DNA of 64,000 nucleotides, taken from Corynebacterium sp. (lineage in GTDB: Bacteria; Actinomycetota; Actinomycetes; Mycobacteriales; Mycobacteriaceae). A model generated the notes under the pieces. It saw nothing but the letters and a program-made list of their open reading frames with translations, ran no database searches and was not told the origin of the DNA. Shown piece after piece: positions 39,456-48,804 of this stretch (the first letter of the stretch is position 1; every line of letters starts with the position of its first letter). The stretch spans positions 1 to 64,000 of the forward strand of contig JAUMTX010000001.1 in the NCBI GenBank assembly GCA_030530985.1, given 5' to 3'. The position numbers and the translations under genes are program-made.

Positions 39456-40205
39456 CTAGTACATATAGAAGATTCGGTCGGAATTCTTTGCCATATGGTG
39501 CGCATTCCACTCGGCACCACCATCAAGGTTGGCGGCGAGGAAGACTGGTGCTTCCTGGCCATTCTCAATGAGCTTCTCAATAATGGCAGCGGAGAGGCTG
39601 TGGAGAATGGCGGTGGAGGTCACGCCCGAGGCTGGGGTGAACTTCTGTGGAACACCTTCAAGGATGAGTACTGCGTCACCTGCATCGACCTTATTGTCGA
39701 GCAGAATGTCCGCATGGTCCTTGAGCTTGGTGCCATCTGGTACACGGGAGGTCACCGCATCGGTGTACTTGTGGGAGGTAAGTCCAATAACAAATACGCC
39801 ATTGGCGCGGGCCTCGCGGGCCAGCTCTACTGGCACTGCATTACGACCGGACACAGAAACACAGATGAGGACATCGCCCTCACGCAGTGGGCTGTTATCA
39901 AATAGGACCTTGCCGTAGCCTGGCATCTGCTCCATCTGGGAGCCCAAGGTGGTTGGGCGAGTGGTGAGAGCTTCAATACCTGGACCGTAGAGTGGGTTGA
40001 TGAGCATCAAGCCACCGGCACGGTAGACAATATCCTGTACTGGGAGGCTGGAGTGGCTTGCACCGAAAGCAAAGATTCGGCCACCCTCAGCTACACGCTT
40101 TGCTACTTCTGCTGCAGCTGCTTCAATCTGAGGGGTTTCCTCTTTTTTAATTTTTTCAAGCAGCGCAATGACAGAATCGTAGTAATTTTCCAAAAGCTGA
40201 GACAT
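39456..40205 (-). CDS. SIS-domain sugar-phosphate isomerase-like protein
   Basis: A 249-residue protein, start ATG 40205 after GAGGAG. One SIS domain with the phosphosugar loops FGASHSSLPVQD (near residue 45) and CVSVSGRNAVPVEL (near 115). It resembles the stand-alone SIS family found beside PTS genes. The family isomerises, deaminates or senses phosphosugars. It lies between the PTS membrane component and the lipoprotein on the same transcript, so its ligand is probably the imported sugar phosphate. Confidence 0.82.
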   Translation of the reverse strand: MSQLLENYYDSVIALLEKIKKEETPQIEAAAAEVAKRVAEGGRIFAFGASHSSLPVQDIVYRAGGLMLINPLYGPGIEALTTRPTTLGSQMEQMPGYGKVLFDNSPLREGDVLICVSVSGRNAVPVELAREARANGVFVIGLTSHKYTDAVTSRVPDGTKLKDHADILLDNKVDAGDAVLILEGVPQKFTPASGVTSTAILHSLSAAIIEKLIENGQEAPVFLAANLDGGAEWNAHHMAKNSDRIFYMY

Positions 40206-40318
40206 GTTTCTCCTCAAAAAATTGAAAATGACAGGTTGTGTCAATGGGGAGTAATGCTCTGGACTCCCCGGGGGAATGTTTCGCGCCCATTCGTTGAGCA
40301 TTGCGCGGTGGGGTTAGA

Positions 40319-41641
40319 CTAGGCCACCCCGAAAAGTGCACCTATGTAGTGAATGATGATGCCTGGGATAATCAGGTCAGGAACCGTGAAGCCGAGGGTT
40401 TCAGCACCAAGTTCTGCCAGGTCACCGAATACATTGAACTCGTAGGCGAAGCTGATGAGAATCCAGCCGAGGAAGCCCCAGAGGAAACCACCAATCCATG
40501 CGGCCACGCGGCCACCGGTGGAGTTAGCAAAGATAGCTGCGGTACCGGAGGCGAAGAAGGCAACAATCATGGATGGGATTGGTACTGGCCAGCCGAGGGC
40601 CACGCAGATTGCCATACCAGCGATCTGACCAATCAGACCGGAGATGAGACCGACGAGCAGTGCGTTGGGAGCAAATGCGAAGAGCACTGGGGCGTCGAGG
40701 GCAGGGATGGCATTTGGAATGATCTTGCGGGAGATACCTTCGAAGGCAGGAACAATCTCACCGATGAGCATACGAACACCGTAGAGCAGGATGAGCATAC
40801 CGGCGGTGAACTGCAGGGCCATCACAAGAGCGAAGACAATCCAGTTCTGACCATCAGCAATCTCAGACTCGAAGGTGCCAACGCCGCCACGCAGAACAGC
40901 TGCGATAGCCGCAAAGTAGGACACCAGGAGCATAACTACGGTGGTGGAAACTGCCACGTCACGGAAGAAGGAGAGGGACTTAGGCAGGTTCATGGTCTCA
41001 GTGGACTTCTCCTTATTACCAATGACCATACCGATATAACCGGCAAGGACGTTGAGGAGAGTCTGACCATGGGCGAAGCCGACTTCGTTATTACCGGTAA
41101 TACGGCGTACGAATGGCTGGGCCAGTGCTGGTGCGACGGTGTAGTACACGCCGACGAGCAGGGAGGACAGAATCACGGTCACTACAGCATTGAAGCCGAA
41201 CTGGTACACGAGAATGGTGAAGCCACCAGCGTGAACCCAGATCATGTGGCCGGTCAGGTAGACGTAGCGCAAGGAGGTAACACGTGCCAAGAAGAGGTGG
41301 AACATGTAACCAAAAAGCATGGTCAAACCAATTTGGGAGCCGAGTGCTGCAATAGGACCCGTCTGAACTGCGGAAACAACAGCCTCATCGAAGGTCACGA
41401 AGGTTGTGACATTACCCGATGGGAAGGCCATTTCGAACATGGACTGCATTGGCGCCAGGCCGTTGACCAGGACACCAGAACCACCTGCAATGATGAGCAG
41501 GGCAAGTGCAGTCTTAATAGTGCCTGTTACGGTATCTGCTGCACTCTTCTTCTGCGCAACCAGACCGAGGAAGGCAATGAAACCGACAATAAGTGCAGGG
41601 ATCTGCACTACCTGGACGACAAAGTCAAGGAAGCCGTTCAT
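40319..41641 (-). CDS. PTS EIIC membrane component, ascorbate (UlaA/SgaT) type
   Basis: A 440-residue membrane protein with about eleven helices. Recognisable family stretches are GLAPMQSMFEMAFPSGN, TGHMIWVHAGG and NNEVGFAHGQTL. The UlaA superfamily carries ascorbate in enteric bacteria, but family members elsewhere take other substrates, and the neighbours here do not include the ascorbate-6-phosphate lactonase UlaG. The imported sugar is thus open. It lies 46 nt after EIIB. Confidence 0.88.
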   Translation of the reverse strand: MNGFLDFVVQVVQIPALIVGFIAFLGLVAQKKSAADTVTGTIKTALALLIIAGGSGVLVNGLAPMQSMFEMAFPSGNVTTFVTFDEAVVSAVQTGPIAALGSQIGLTMLFGYMFHLFLARVTSLRYVYLTGHMIWVHAGGFTILVYQFGFNAVVTVILSSLLVGVYYTVAPALAQPFVRRITGNNEVGFAHGQTLLNVLAGYIGMVIGNKEKSTETMNLPKSLSFFRDVAVSTTVVMLLVSYFAAIAAVLRGGVGTFESEIADGQNWIVFALVMALQFTAGMLILLYGVRMLIGEIVPAFEGISRKIIPNAIPALDAPVLFAFAPNALLVGLISGLIGQIAGMAICVALGWPVPIPSMIVAFFASGTAAIFANSTGGRVAAWIGGFLWGFLGWILISFAYEFNVFGDLAELGAETLGFTVPDLIIPGIIIHYIGALFGVA

Positions 41642-41687
41642 GTTAGTCTCCTTTTATTTTTGGCTTTGCCTGGATAAGGCGGGTTAA

Positions 41688-41975
41688 TTAGTTGCTATTT
41701 TTGAGCTCTTCTACTGCTGCGAGAACCTTGGTGCGAACTTCTTCCTTATCCACCAGGTTGTCAATCAGTACGACCTTAGCCTTGGTGCCTTCGACACTTG
41801 AGCCCATACCGGTGGTGGTAACCACAATGTCAGATGGTTGGGACTTAAACGAGCCGAGATCCACGGCCTGTACCTGAGCTTCTACGCCAACTTCAGAAAG
41901 CATGTTGCGTACCTGGCCGGCGAGCATCATGGAGGTGCCGAGGCCCATGCCGCAAACTGTCGCGATATTCAACAT
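41688..41975 (-). CDS. PTS EIIB component, ascorbate/galactitol type
   Basis: A 95-residue protein with the phospho-acceptor Cys8 in ATVCGMGLGTSMM, the P-loop typical of the SgaB/GatB EIIB family. It passes phosphate from EIIA to the sugar in EIIC. Full length for the family. Confidence 0.93.
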   Translation of the reverse strand: MLNIATVCGMGLGTSMMLAGQVRNMLSEVGVEAQVQAVDLGSFKSQPSDIVVTTTGMGSSVEGTKAKVVLIDNLVDKEEVRTKVLAAVEELKNSN

Positions 41976-42014
41976 TTTTAAACTCCTTTGTGTGAGAAGT
42001 GGGATTTGCTCACC

Positions 42015-42449
42015 CTAGTCGGTGAACACTTTCATTAAGTCTTCGTCGGAGGTTGCCTGTCGGGCGCGCTCCAAAAGTTCTGTATTTCCGAGCACCTTGG
42101 CTAGCTCGACTACGCGAGTCATGTGCTCCTTGTTCTCCCCTGCTGCGAAAGAAATCAAGATATCTACTGGATCATTAGCAGGGCTGCCAAACTCTACTGG
42201 TTCCGAAAGGGTTACGACCACCGCACCACCTCGGTTTACACCGCTCGTAGTCTTGGCGTGGGGCATGGCAACATGCGGGGTAAGCACCATGTATGGACCA
42301 TAATCTTCCACACCGGCGATCATCGCCTCGGTGTACTCATTCGTGGCAATACCTTCCGCCTCATACAACTTGCCAACTAGACGGATTGCGTCTCGCCAGT
42401 CTGAAGCGCTTTGTTTTGCGGCTACCACATCGGGAATAAATGCCACCAT
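42015..42449 (-). CDS. PTS EIIA component, fructose/mannitol superfamily
   Basis: A 144-residue protein with the active-site histidine His64 in HVAMPHAKT. It accepts phosphate from HPr and passes it to EIIB. It is the first gene of the minus-strand operon EIIA-EIIB-EIIC-SIS-lipoprotein, about 330 bases from the divergent plus-strand operon. Confidence 0.93.
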   Translation of the reverse strand: MVAFIPDVVAAKQSASDWRDAIRLVGKLYEAEGIATNEYTEAMIAGVEDYGPYMVLTPHVAMPHAKTTSGVNRGGAVVVTLSEPVEFGSPANDPVDILISFAAGENKEHMTRVVELAKVLGNTELLERARQATSDEDLMKVFTD

Positions 42450-42785
42450 AACCTCCTCTCTTGCATCATCAGGTTCTGAAGCAGGATTACTCCATCGCTT
42501 TTAACATTAACTGTCAAGTCCAGTCATTACAACCCTTGTCACGCACTTACAATCAGTTTCCCTCATTAACAATGCGCTGCGATTGTAGAATCGTACGGCA
42601 CTTGAGCTGCAAAAATAAACAAACTCATTGACCTGCAATAGCTATCGTGAGCATTGAAAATTGTTACGTAAATCACACCGAGTATACCCCCGGTTTTTAC
42701 CCCCTCACAATCTTCCACTGGACAGATCTACCAATCATGTGTAATCATAGAACTATCAGTTTCAATCAATCAAGAAAGGAAGATC
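42450..42785. promoter_or_regulatory. Divergent promoter region of the sugar island
   Basis: 336 AT-rich bases between two divergent operons, so it holds both promoters. Visible signals: a GlxR/CRP-like palindrome at 42662-42677 (separate entry), a 7-bp inverted repeat TACAATC/GATTGTA at 42548-42554 and 42581-42587 that could be an operator of the island's DeoR regulator, and an AAAGGAAG ribosome site before 42786. No coding region is supportable. Confidence 0.65.
42662..42677. promoter_or_regulatory. GlxR (CRP-family) binding-site candidate
   Basis: The sequence TGTTACGTAAATCACA matches the corynebacterial GlxR consensus TGTGANNTANNTCACA at all but one specified position. It lies about 110 nt before the plus-strand SIS gene and about 215 nt before EIIA. 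GlxR is the cAMP-responsive regulator of carbon genes in Corynebacterium, which suits this operon. Confidence 0.6.
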
Positions 42786-43676
42786 ATGAGTATTCCTGGA
42801 ACCTTCATGGAAGAAGAACTCTACAGCCAGCCTGAAATGTGGGCGCGCGTCCTCGATCTTGATACCAGCGTTCTACCTAAGGATGGGGACAAAGTCGTCG
42901 TCATTGGCTGCGGTACCAGCTGGTTTATGGCTGAAGCCTATGCCAAATTGCGTGAGGGCCTGGGCAAGGGCGTCACCGATGCCTTCACCGCCACCGAGGT
43001 CAGCACCGCCCGCGACTATGACGCCGCCATTGTCATTACGCGCTCCGGCACCACATCTGAAATCATCGACTATTTGCGCCGTGTTGGTGATTCCATCCCT
43101 ACCATCGCCTTGCTTGGCGACGTCAACACCCCAGTGGCCGAACTGGCCGGGCATGTTGTCAACCTATCTTTCGCCGATGAAAAGTCGGTGGTCCAAACCC
43201 GTTTTGCTACCACTGCCCTGACTTTCCTTCGTTCCTCTTTGGTTGGCCGTGAGGTCATTGAAAAGTCCATTGAGGATGCAAAGAAGGTGCTTGCCACTAC
43301 GCCAGCTGATGAATTGGTCAATGCTGAGCAGTATTCCTTCCTTGGTACGGGCTGGATTATTGGCCTTGCTACTGAGGCAGCCTTGAAGATGCGTGAATCT
43401 TGCCAGGCCTGGACAGAGTCCTATAACTCCATGGAGTATCGCCACGGCCCTATCGCCATTGCTGCCCCAGGCCGTGTGACCTGGCAGTTGGGCGATTCCC
43501 CTGAGGGTCTTCCAGCCCAGGTTGATGCAACCGGCGCCCTCTATGTGGATGAGGATCTGGATCCTATGGCAGCTTTGGTCAAGGTGCACCAGGTAGCTTT
43601 GCTCACCTCCCGTGCCCGCGGCCTTGATGCAGATAATCCACGTAACCTGACCCGTTCTGTGATTTTGGACCAGTAG
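42786..43676 (+). CDS. Double-SIS sugar-phosphate isomerase/deaminase (GlmS-C/AgaS-like)
   Basis: A 296-residue protein with two SIS domains like the isomerase half of GlmS but no glutaminase domain. Motifs are VIGCGTSWFMAEA (near 41), VITRSGTTSEII and SMEYRHGPIAI. Such proteins act as ketose/aldosamine isomerases or amino-sugar-phosphate deaminases (AgaS, FrlB types). It is followed 1 nt later by a PfkB kinase and then an aldolase, which suggests that it delivers a ketose phosphate for phosphorylation and cleavage. Confidence 0.85.
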   Translation: MSIPGTFMEEELYSQPEMWARVLDLDTSVLPKDGDKVVVIGCGTSWFMAEAYAKLREGLGKGVTDAFTATEVSTARDYDAAIVITRSGTTSEIIDYLRRVGDSIPTIALLGDVNTPVAELAGHVVNLSFADEKSVVQTRFATTALTFLRSSLVGREVIEKSIEDAKKVLATTPADELVNAEQYSFLGTGWIIGLATEAALKMRESCQAWTESYNSMEYRHGPIAIAAPGRVTWQLGDSPEGLPAQVDATGALYVDEDLDPMAALVKVHQVALLTSRARGLDADNPRNLTRSVILDQ

Positions 43677-43677
43677 T

Positions 43678-44628
43678 ATGAGCAAGAAACAGCCGGCGCT
43701 TATTACCCTGACGGGTAACCCAGCCTTGGACATCACCATTTCTGTCGATGAGGTTCAGCCCCACCATACTCATCGGCTCAGTGGTGCTGCACGCAAGCTG
43801 GGAGGCAAGGGTATCAATGTGTCCACCGTGGCTGCCGAGCAGGGCTATGAGACTGTGATTCTTGGCCCACTCTCAGAGCCGGACTATATTGACTGCCTTC
43901 GCCGCGATATTCTCCCTACCAATGTCAATGGCAAAATCACCTTGGCTTTCAGCGATACCCATACCCCGCTGAGGTCTACTTTCGCCATTCACACACGCAA
44001 GGATAATAACACTAGTATTTTCAATGAGGCTGGTGAGGCCCACGATCCTGAGGTTTATGACAGTATTCTTGAGCGCCTGCGCAAAGCCCTCAAGGATCAT
44101 CCACGTTCTGTGGTGACTGTCTCTGGTAGTTTCGCGCCACAGTGCCCGGAGGATTTTCTGGGCAAGGTGGTTGAGCTAACCCATGACCTTGGTGGGCGCA
44201 TCATTGTTGATACTGCTGGCGAGCCTTTGCGCCGTGCTTGTGCTCTGCAGGTGGATGTGGTGAAGCCCAATATTGATGAGCTTGCTGAAACCACCGGCAC
44301 TGCTGATATTTCACAGGGCGCCCATGCCTTGATGAATTTGGGTGCGAAGACTGTTGTTGTCTCTGCCGGCCCTGATGGTCTCTACTACTTTGGCCCGGAT
44401 GGTGCCTGCCATGCCAAACTTCCCCGCCAGCTTGATGGCAACCCCACAGGTGCGGGTGATGCTGCGGTTTCGGCTTTGGGCACCGCAATGATTGATTCCC
44501 TGAGTTTCGAAGAGACCCTTGTTCGTGCTGTTGCCTGGTCGGCGGCGGCCGTGCTGATGCCTCTTGCGGGCAATATCAGTCCTGAGTGGCACAACCTTGC
44601 CACCGAAGTTATTGTTCAATCCCTCTAA
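43678..44628 (+). CDS. PfkB-family sugar-phosphate kinase (1-phosphofructokinase/tagatose-6-phosphate kinase type)
   Basis: A 316-residue ribokinase-fold enzyme. The N-terminal signature GGKGINVSTVAAE is at 42-54, and the C-terminal anion-hole motif PTGAGDA carries the catalytic base Asp261. It probably phosphorylates a ketose-6-phosphate (tagatose-6-P or a related sugar) to the bisphosphate used by the aldolase 29 nt downstream. The exact isomer cannot be read from the sequence. Confidence 0.88.
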   Translation: MSKKQPALITLTGNPALDITISVDEVQPHHTHRLSGAARKLGGKGINVSTVAAEQGYETVILGPLSEPDYIDCLRRDILPTNVNGKITLAFSDTHTPLRSTFAIHTRKDNNTSIFNEAGEAHDPEVYDSILERLRKALKDHPRSVVTVSGSFAPQCPEDFLGKVVELTHDLGGRIIVDTAGEPLRRACALQVDVVKPNIDELAETTGTADISQGAHALMNLGAKTVVVSAGPDGLYYFGPDGACHAKLPRQLDGNPTGAGDAAVSALGTAMIDSLSFEETLVRAVAWSAAAVLMPLAGNISPEWHNLATEVIVQSL

Positions 44629-44657
44629 AACCAAAGTTTTCAAAGGAGATAGACCCC

Positions 44658-45509
44658 ATGCCAAAAGTAGGAACTTTCGACCTTGTCCGTGAGGCTTCAT
44701 TCCAGCACGTCGGTATTGGTGCATTTAATGTAATTCACCTTGAGACCGCAGAGGCGCTTATCGACGGCGCCGAGCAGGCCAAGCTCCCCATGATTTTGCA
44801 GCTGAGCCATAACTGCATCCGCTTCCACAATGACCAGTTGGCCCCCATCGGTAAGGCTCTTATTGAGTTGGCCGAAAGGTCCACTGTCCCTATTGCGGTG
44901 CACTTGGACCACTGCGAGTCCGTGATTTTGGCCAAGCAGGCCATCGACCTTGGCTTTGACTCGGTCATGTATGATGGCTCTACCTTGGACTTTGAGGAGA
45001 ATGTGCTTGCCACCCGCGCCGTGGTGGACTATGCCCACCGTACCGGTGTGAGTGTGGAAGCCGAGTTGGGTGAGATTGGTGGCAAGGGTGCCCACTGCCC
45101 TGGTGTCAAGACCGACCCGGAGGAAGCAAAGCTCTTTGTTTCAAATACCGGTGTTGATGGTCTGGCTGTTGCTGTTGGCAATGAGCATGCCATGCAGGAG
45201 CGCACTGCCAAGTTGGATTTGGAATTGATCTCCCGACTCAAGGCTTCCGCAGGTGTGCCGCTGATTCTTCACGGCTCCTCTGGTGTGCCCGATGAGGAAA
45301 TTCAGCGTGGTATTGCTGCGGGTATGACCAAGATCAATGTGTCCACCCACTTTAATGGTTACTTCACACGTGCACTGCGCGAATATTTTGATGCCAACCC
45401 ATCAGTCATCGATTCCCGCAAGTATATGTCGTATGCGCGCAAGGCGGTGGCTGCTGAGGCGAAGCGTCTTTTGGAAGTCTTCCGTAATCCACTACCTGCT
45501 AGTGACTAG
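44658..45509 (+). CDS. Class II fructose/tagatose-bisphosphate aldolase
   Basis: A 283-residue zinc aldolase from ATG 44658 with an AAAGGAG site 8 nt upstream. The catalytic Asp84 and zinc ligand His85 are in VHLDHCES; further ligands lie in ELGEIGGKGAH and VPLILHGSSG. The length matches the short GatY/KbaY-like group rather than the ~345-residue glycolytic Fba. It cleaves a ketose-1,6-bisphosphate to dihydroxyacetone phosphate and glyceraldehyde-3-phosphate, ending the island's pathway in glycolysis. Confidence 0.9.
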   Translation: MPKVGTFDLVREASFQHVGIGAFNVIHLETAEALIDGAEQAKLPMILQLSHNCIRFHNDQLAPIGKALIELAERSTVPIAVHLDHCESVILAKQAIDLGFDSVMYDGSTLDFEENVLATRAVVDYAHRTGVSVEAELGEIGGKGAHCPGVKTDPEEAKLFVSNTGVDGLAVAVGNEHAMQERTAKLDLELISRLKASAGVPLILHGSSGVPDEEIQRGIAAGMTKINVSTHFNGYFTRALREYFDANPSVIDSRKYMSYARKAVAAEAKRLLEVFRNPLPASD

Positions 45510-45585
45510 GCTTTGGCCAATTAACCTGGTCTTTTATGGCATAGTCCAATGCGGTAAATAGGCAGACAGAGTGGTAGGGTACTAA

Positions 45586-46431
45586 ATGTCTAATTATTTG
45601 AGGAAAGAAGAGTCCCGCAGCCCAATGTTAAAAGCCGAACGTCTTGACCGTACGCTCAAACTACTTGAGAAGAACCGAGTCATCACTGTTGATGAGTTGG
45701 TTGATACGCTCAATATTTCTGAGGCAACCGCACGCCGCGATCTTGAGCTTCTTGCTAAGAAGAAGCTCTTGATCCGTACGCGTGGTGGCGCTATTTCCAT
45801 TGATTCGAATAACGCCTTGACTGCCAAAATCACCTCCAGTGTTGCCGATACCAATGTGGAGGCAAAGAAGCATATTGGCAATCATGCCTTGCAGTTTGTA
45901 CGTCCCGGCTGCACCATCGGACTGACCGGCGGCTCCACTATTCGCCTTTTCGCTGAGCAGCTCGCCGACTGGGCTGATGAACAGTTGGGCAGTGACACCA
46001 TTCTGACGGCTGTCACTAACTCTATTGAGACTGCTTCGCGCCTTGCCAGGAGCACCCGCATTAAGGTACTTCTGACCGGTGGTGAGCTCAATGGTCGTTC
46101 CTTTGAACTAACCGGGCCTTTCGCTAGCCATGTGCTCAATCAGCTTGCCTTGGACCTGTCCTTTATTGGCGTCAATGGTATTGACACCAATGGTCCTGGC
46201 ACCACCGATGAATACGAGGCCATTGTGAATCGCCTCATGGTGGAGCGCTCCCTCACGTCCTATATTCTTGCGGACCACACCAAGTTTGGTAAGCGCTCGT
46301 TCTCCGTGCTGCGTACCACCGGCAAGTCCCCGCATATCATCACGGACAGCCCTGTGGAGGCCAGCCTGGCCCAGGCCCTCCAAACCATGGACTATGAGAT
46401 TCTCCAAGCCGCTGAAGTAGCCTACGAGTAA
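45586..46431 (+). CDS. DeoR-family transcriptional regulator of the sugar island
   Basis: A 281-residue repressor. The N-terminal winged helix-turn-helix (about residues 18-75; VDELVDTLNISEATARRDL) is followed by a sugar-phosphate sensor domain (about 90-265) with GLTGGSTIRLFAEQL and SFIGVNGID. It is the last gene of the plus-strand operon, 76 nt after the aldolase. It probably represses both divergent operons until the sugar phosphate binds. Confidence 0.9.
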   Translation: MSNYLRKEESRSPMLKAERLDRTLKLLEKNRVITVDELVDTLNISEATARRDLELLAKKKLLIRTRGGAISIDSNNALTAKITSSVADTNVEAKKHIGNHALQFVRPGCTIGLTGGSTIRLFAEQLADWADEQLGSDTILTAVTNSIETASRLARSTRIKVLLTGGELNGRSFELTGPFASHVLNQLALDLSFIGVNGIDTNGPGTTDEYEAIVNRLMVERSLTSYILADHTKFGKRSFSVLRTTGKSPHIITDSPVEASLAQALQTMDYEILQAAEVAYE

Positions 46432-46456
46432 TCTTCACCAGTCCACCACTGCCCCA

Positions 46457-46483
46457 CCCCTGTGCTTCGGCACAGGGGTTTTT
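46457..46483 (+). terminator. Intrinsic terminator after the DeoR gene
   Basis: Perfect 9-bp stem CCCCTGTGC/GCACAGGGG (46457-46465 and 46470-46478) with a TTCG tetraloop and five T on the plus strand. Confidence 0.94.
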
Positions 46484-46520
46484 CCATGCCCACCGAATTT
46501 CACATCCGAATCCGAACATA

Positions 46521-46551
46521 AAAAATACCCCCTGTCCCGAAGGACAAGGGG
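46521..46551 (-). terminator. Intrinsic terminator after rplO
   Basis: Arms 46528-46537 and 46542-46551 (CCCCCTGTCC/GGACAAGGGG, one mismatch) with a CGAA loop. The A-run at 46519-46525 gives TATTTTTTATG on the minus strand. It closes the rpsH-to-rplO operon, so secY is not co-transcribed with rplO here. Confidence 0.88.
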
Positions 46552-46565
46552 CACAGCTGAGGTTA

Positions 46566-47006
46566 TTAAGCCTCGGTTACGGAACCGCCAGCAGCCTCAA
46601 TCTTCGCCTTAGCGGAAGAAGAGAACTTGGTAGCAGTTACGTTGAGCTTCTTGGCGATTTCGCCATCGCCCAGAACCTTAACTGGCTGGTTCTTGCGAAC
46701 CAGGCCCTTGGCTACCATATCGGCAACGGTGACGTCACCCTCGAAGTGCTCGGCAAGATCGCTGACATTGACAACCTGGTAGGTGATCTTTGCAGGGTTC
46801 TTGAAGCCCTTCAACTTAGGAAGACGCATGTGAAGTGGCATCTGGCCACCCTCGAATGCAGCAGATACCTGCTTGCGGGCCTTGGTACCCTTGGTACCGC
46901 GACCAGCGGTCTTACCCTTGGAGCCTTCACCGCGGCCTACGCGGGTCTTGGCCTTATTTGCGCCGGGTGCGGGACGCAAATCGTGAAGTTTGATTGGTTC
47001 ACTCAT
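46566..47006 (-). CDS. rplO: 50S ribosomal protein L15
   Basis: A 146-residue protein from ATG 47006 ([20 protein letters not shown]), the conserved N-terminus; earlier starts lack support. The glycine-rich region [19 protein letters not shown] is intact. It is the last gene of the ribosomal run and is followed by a terminator. Confidence 0.97.
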   Translation of the reverse strand: MSEPIKLHDLRPAPGANKAKTRVGRGEGSKGKTAGRGTKGTKARKQVSAAFEGGQMPLHMRLPKLKGFKNPAKITYQVVNVSDLAEHFEGDVTVADMVAKGLVRKNQPVKVLGDGEIAKKLNVTATKFSSSAKAKIEAAGGSVTEA

Positions 47007-47019
47007 GTTTACTCCCGAC

Positions 47020-47196
47020 CTATACTTCCTCAACAACGACCATGTGGCGCACCACGTTGATCATGCCACGCACCTCAGGGGTGTCTGGACGCTCAACAGT
47101 GTGGCGGATACGCTTCAGGCCGAGGCTGCGGAGGGAATCCTTCTGATTCTGCTTAGCACCAACGGTGCCCTTAACCTGTGTAATCTTCAGGGACAT
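47020..47196 (-). CDS. rpmD: 50S ribosomal protein L30
   Basis: A 58-residue protein read directly from the sequence: it begins [18 protein letters not shown] and ends [14 protein letters not shown]. It lies 3 nt after rpsE and 13 nt before rplO. Length and order are those of bacterial L30. Confidence 0.95.
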   Translation of the reverse strand: MSLKITQVKGTVGAKQNQKDSLRSLGLKRIRHTVERPDTPEVRGMINVVRHMVVVEEV

Positions 47197-47199
47197 GGC

Positions 47200-47820
47200 T
47201 TAAGCCTCCTGACTTGCGCGAGCGCGCAGGATACGGGCTGGAGCGACCTCTTCAAGGGTCTTGCCACGACGGGCAGCAACCTCTTCAGGGCGAGCCAGCT
47301 GCTTGAGGCCATCCACAGTAGCGTGGACAACGTTAATAGCATTGTCGGAGCCGAGGGACTTGCAGAGAATGTCCTGCACGCCTGCGCACTCCAGAACCGG
47401 ACGGGCAGCACCACCGGCGATAACACCGGTACCAGCAGCAGCTGGGCGCATCATAACAACGCCAGCGGCAGCCTCACCCTGAACTGGGTGGGTGATGGTA
47501 CCTGCAACCATTGGAACGCGGAAGAAGTTCTTGCGAGCCTCTTCAGCACCCTTCTGGATAGCAGCTGGAACTTCCTTGGCCTTACCATAGCCAACGCCGA
47601 CGAGACCCTTACCGTCACCAACGATGACGAGAGCGGTGAAGCTAAAGCGACGACCACCCTTAACCACCTTGGAAACACGGTTAATGGTCACAACGCGCTC
47701 AATGTACTGGGAGCGCTCGTCCTGCTGAGAATTACGACGGTCATCGCGGCGGCCGCGACGCTCGTTGCGGTTTTCGTTATTGTCGGCACGCTGGCCGTCG
47801 CGTCGTTCACGTCCTGGCAT
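47200..47820 (-). CDS. rpsE: 30S ribosomal protein S5
   Basis: A 206-residue protein with an Arg/Asn/Asp-rich N-terminal extension (about 35 residues), then the double-stranded RNA-binding domain ([20 protein letters not shown]) and the C-terminal S5 fold. It belongs to the fidelity set with S4. It lies 40 nt after rplR. Confidence 0.97.
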   Translation of the reverse strand: MPGRERRDGQRADNNENRNERRGRRDDRRNSQQDERSQYIERVVTINRVSKVVKGGRRFSFTALVIVGDGKGLVGVGYGKAKEVPAAIQKGAEEARKNFFRVPMVAGTITHPVQGEAAAGVVMMRPAAAGTGVIAGGAARPVLECAGVQDILCKSLGSDNAINVVHATVDGLKQLARPEEVAARRGKTLEEVAPARILRARASQEA

Positions 47821-47860
47821 TACGCGATCCTTCCGTAGTTATTAATTGCTGAGATGGCCA

Positions 47861-48256
47861 TTAGAACTCCAAACCACCTTCACGTGCACCGTCGGCCAGC
47901 GCAGCAACGCGGCCGTGATACTTGTAGCCTGCACGGTCGAAGACAACAGTCTTGATGCCGGCAGCAGCGGCGCGCTCAGCGATGAGCTGGCCGACCTTGG
48001 CTGCACGAGCCTTCTTGTCGCCTTCAACAGACTTGATAGCGGCTTCCATGGTGGAAGCGGATACCAAGGTGTGGCCCTTGAGGTCGTCGATAACCTGAGC
48101 ATGCATATGGCGGGAGGTACGGTGCACTACGAGACGTGGGGTCTCTGCGGTACCACGCATAAACTTGCGGATGCGGTTGTGTCGACGAGCACGTGCGATA
48201 CGACGGCGGGTGGAGATATCCTTGCCGATTGGGAGACGCTTGTTTGTATTGCTCAT
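47861..48256 (-). CDS. rplR: 50S ribosomal protein L18
   Basis: A 131-residue protein, [27 protein letters not shown] at its start, with the C-terminal 5S-rRNA-binding domain ([20 protein letters not shown]). Its ATG overlaps the rplF stop as TAATG. Confidence 0.97.
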   Translation of the reverse strand: MSNTNKRLPIGKDISTRRRIARARRHNRIRKFMRGTAETPRLVVHRTSRHMHAQVIDDLKGHTLVSASTMEAAIKSVEGDKKARAAKVGQLIAERAAAAGIKTVVFDRAGYKYHGRVAALADGAREGGLEF

Positions 48257-48792
48257 TACTTACCCGTCTTTCCGACCTTGCGGCGAATCTGCTCACCCTC
48301 GTAGCGGATGCCCTTACCCTTATAAGGATCATCCTTACGCAAACGACGGATGATAGCTGCGATCTGGCCGACCTTTTGCTTATCAATACCAGAGATGGAG
48401 AACTTGGTGGTGCCATCAACAGCAAAGGTGACGCCCTCTGGGGCCTCAATCAGAACTGGGTGGCTGTAACCAAGGGCGAACTCAAGGTCCTTGCCCTTAG
48501 CCTGAACACGGTAACCAACACCGAAGATTTCCATCTTGATGGTGTAGCCCTCGGTAACACCGACGACCATGTTGTTGATCAGGGAGCGGGAGAGACCGTG
48601 GAGTGCACGGTTCTTGCGCTGATCGTCTGGACGAGTAACAGCAATCTCGTTGTTCTCGTAGTTAATAGCAATAGGAGCTGGAACATCAACGTTCAGGGAA
48701 CCCTTAGGACCCTTAACAGCAACGTTCTGACCAGTGATGGTCACCTCTACGCCGTTAGGAACAACGACTGGGTGCTTACCAATACGCGACAT
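48256..48792 (-). CDS. rplF: 50S ribosomal protein L6
   Basis: A 178-residue protein, [18 protein letters not shown] at the start and the conserved signature [20 protein letters not shown]... split near residues 140-165. Two duplicated domains, full length. Confidence 0.97.
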   Translation of the reverse strand: MSRIGKHPVVVPNGVEVTITGQNVAVKGPKGSLNVDVPAPIAINYENNEIAVTRPDDQRKNRALHGLSRSLINNMVVGVTEGYTIKMEIFGVGYRVQAKGKDLEFALGYSHPVLIEAPEGVTFAVDGTTKFSISGIDKQKVGQIAAIIRRLRKDDPYKGKGIRYEGEQIRRKVGKTGK

Positions 48793-48804
48793 GTCAATCC
48801 TCCC

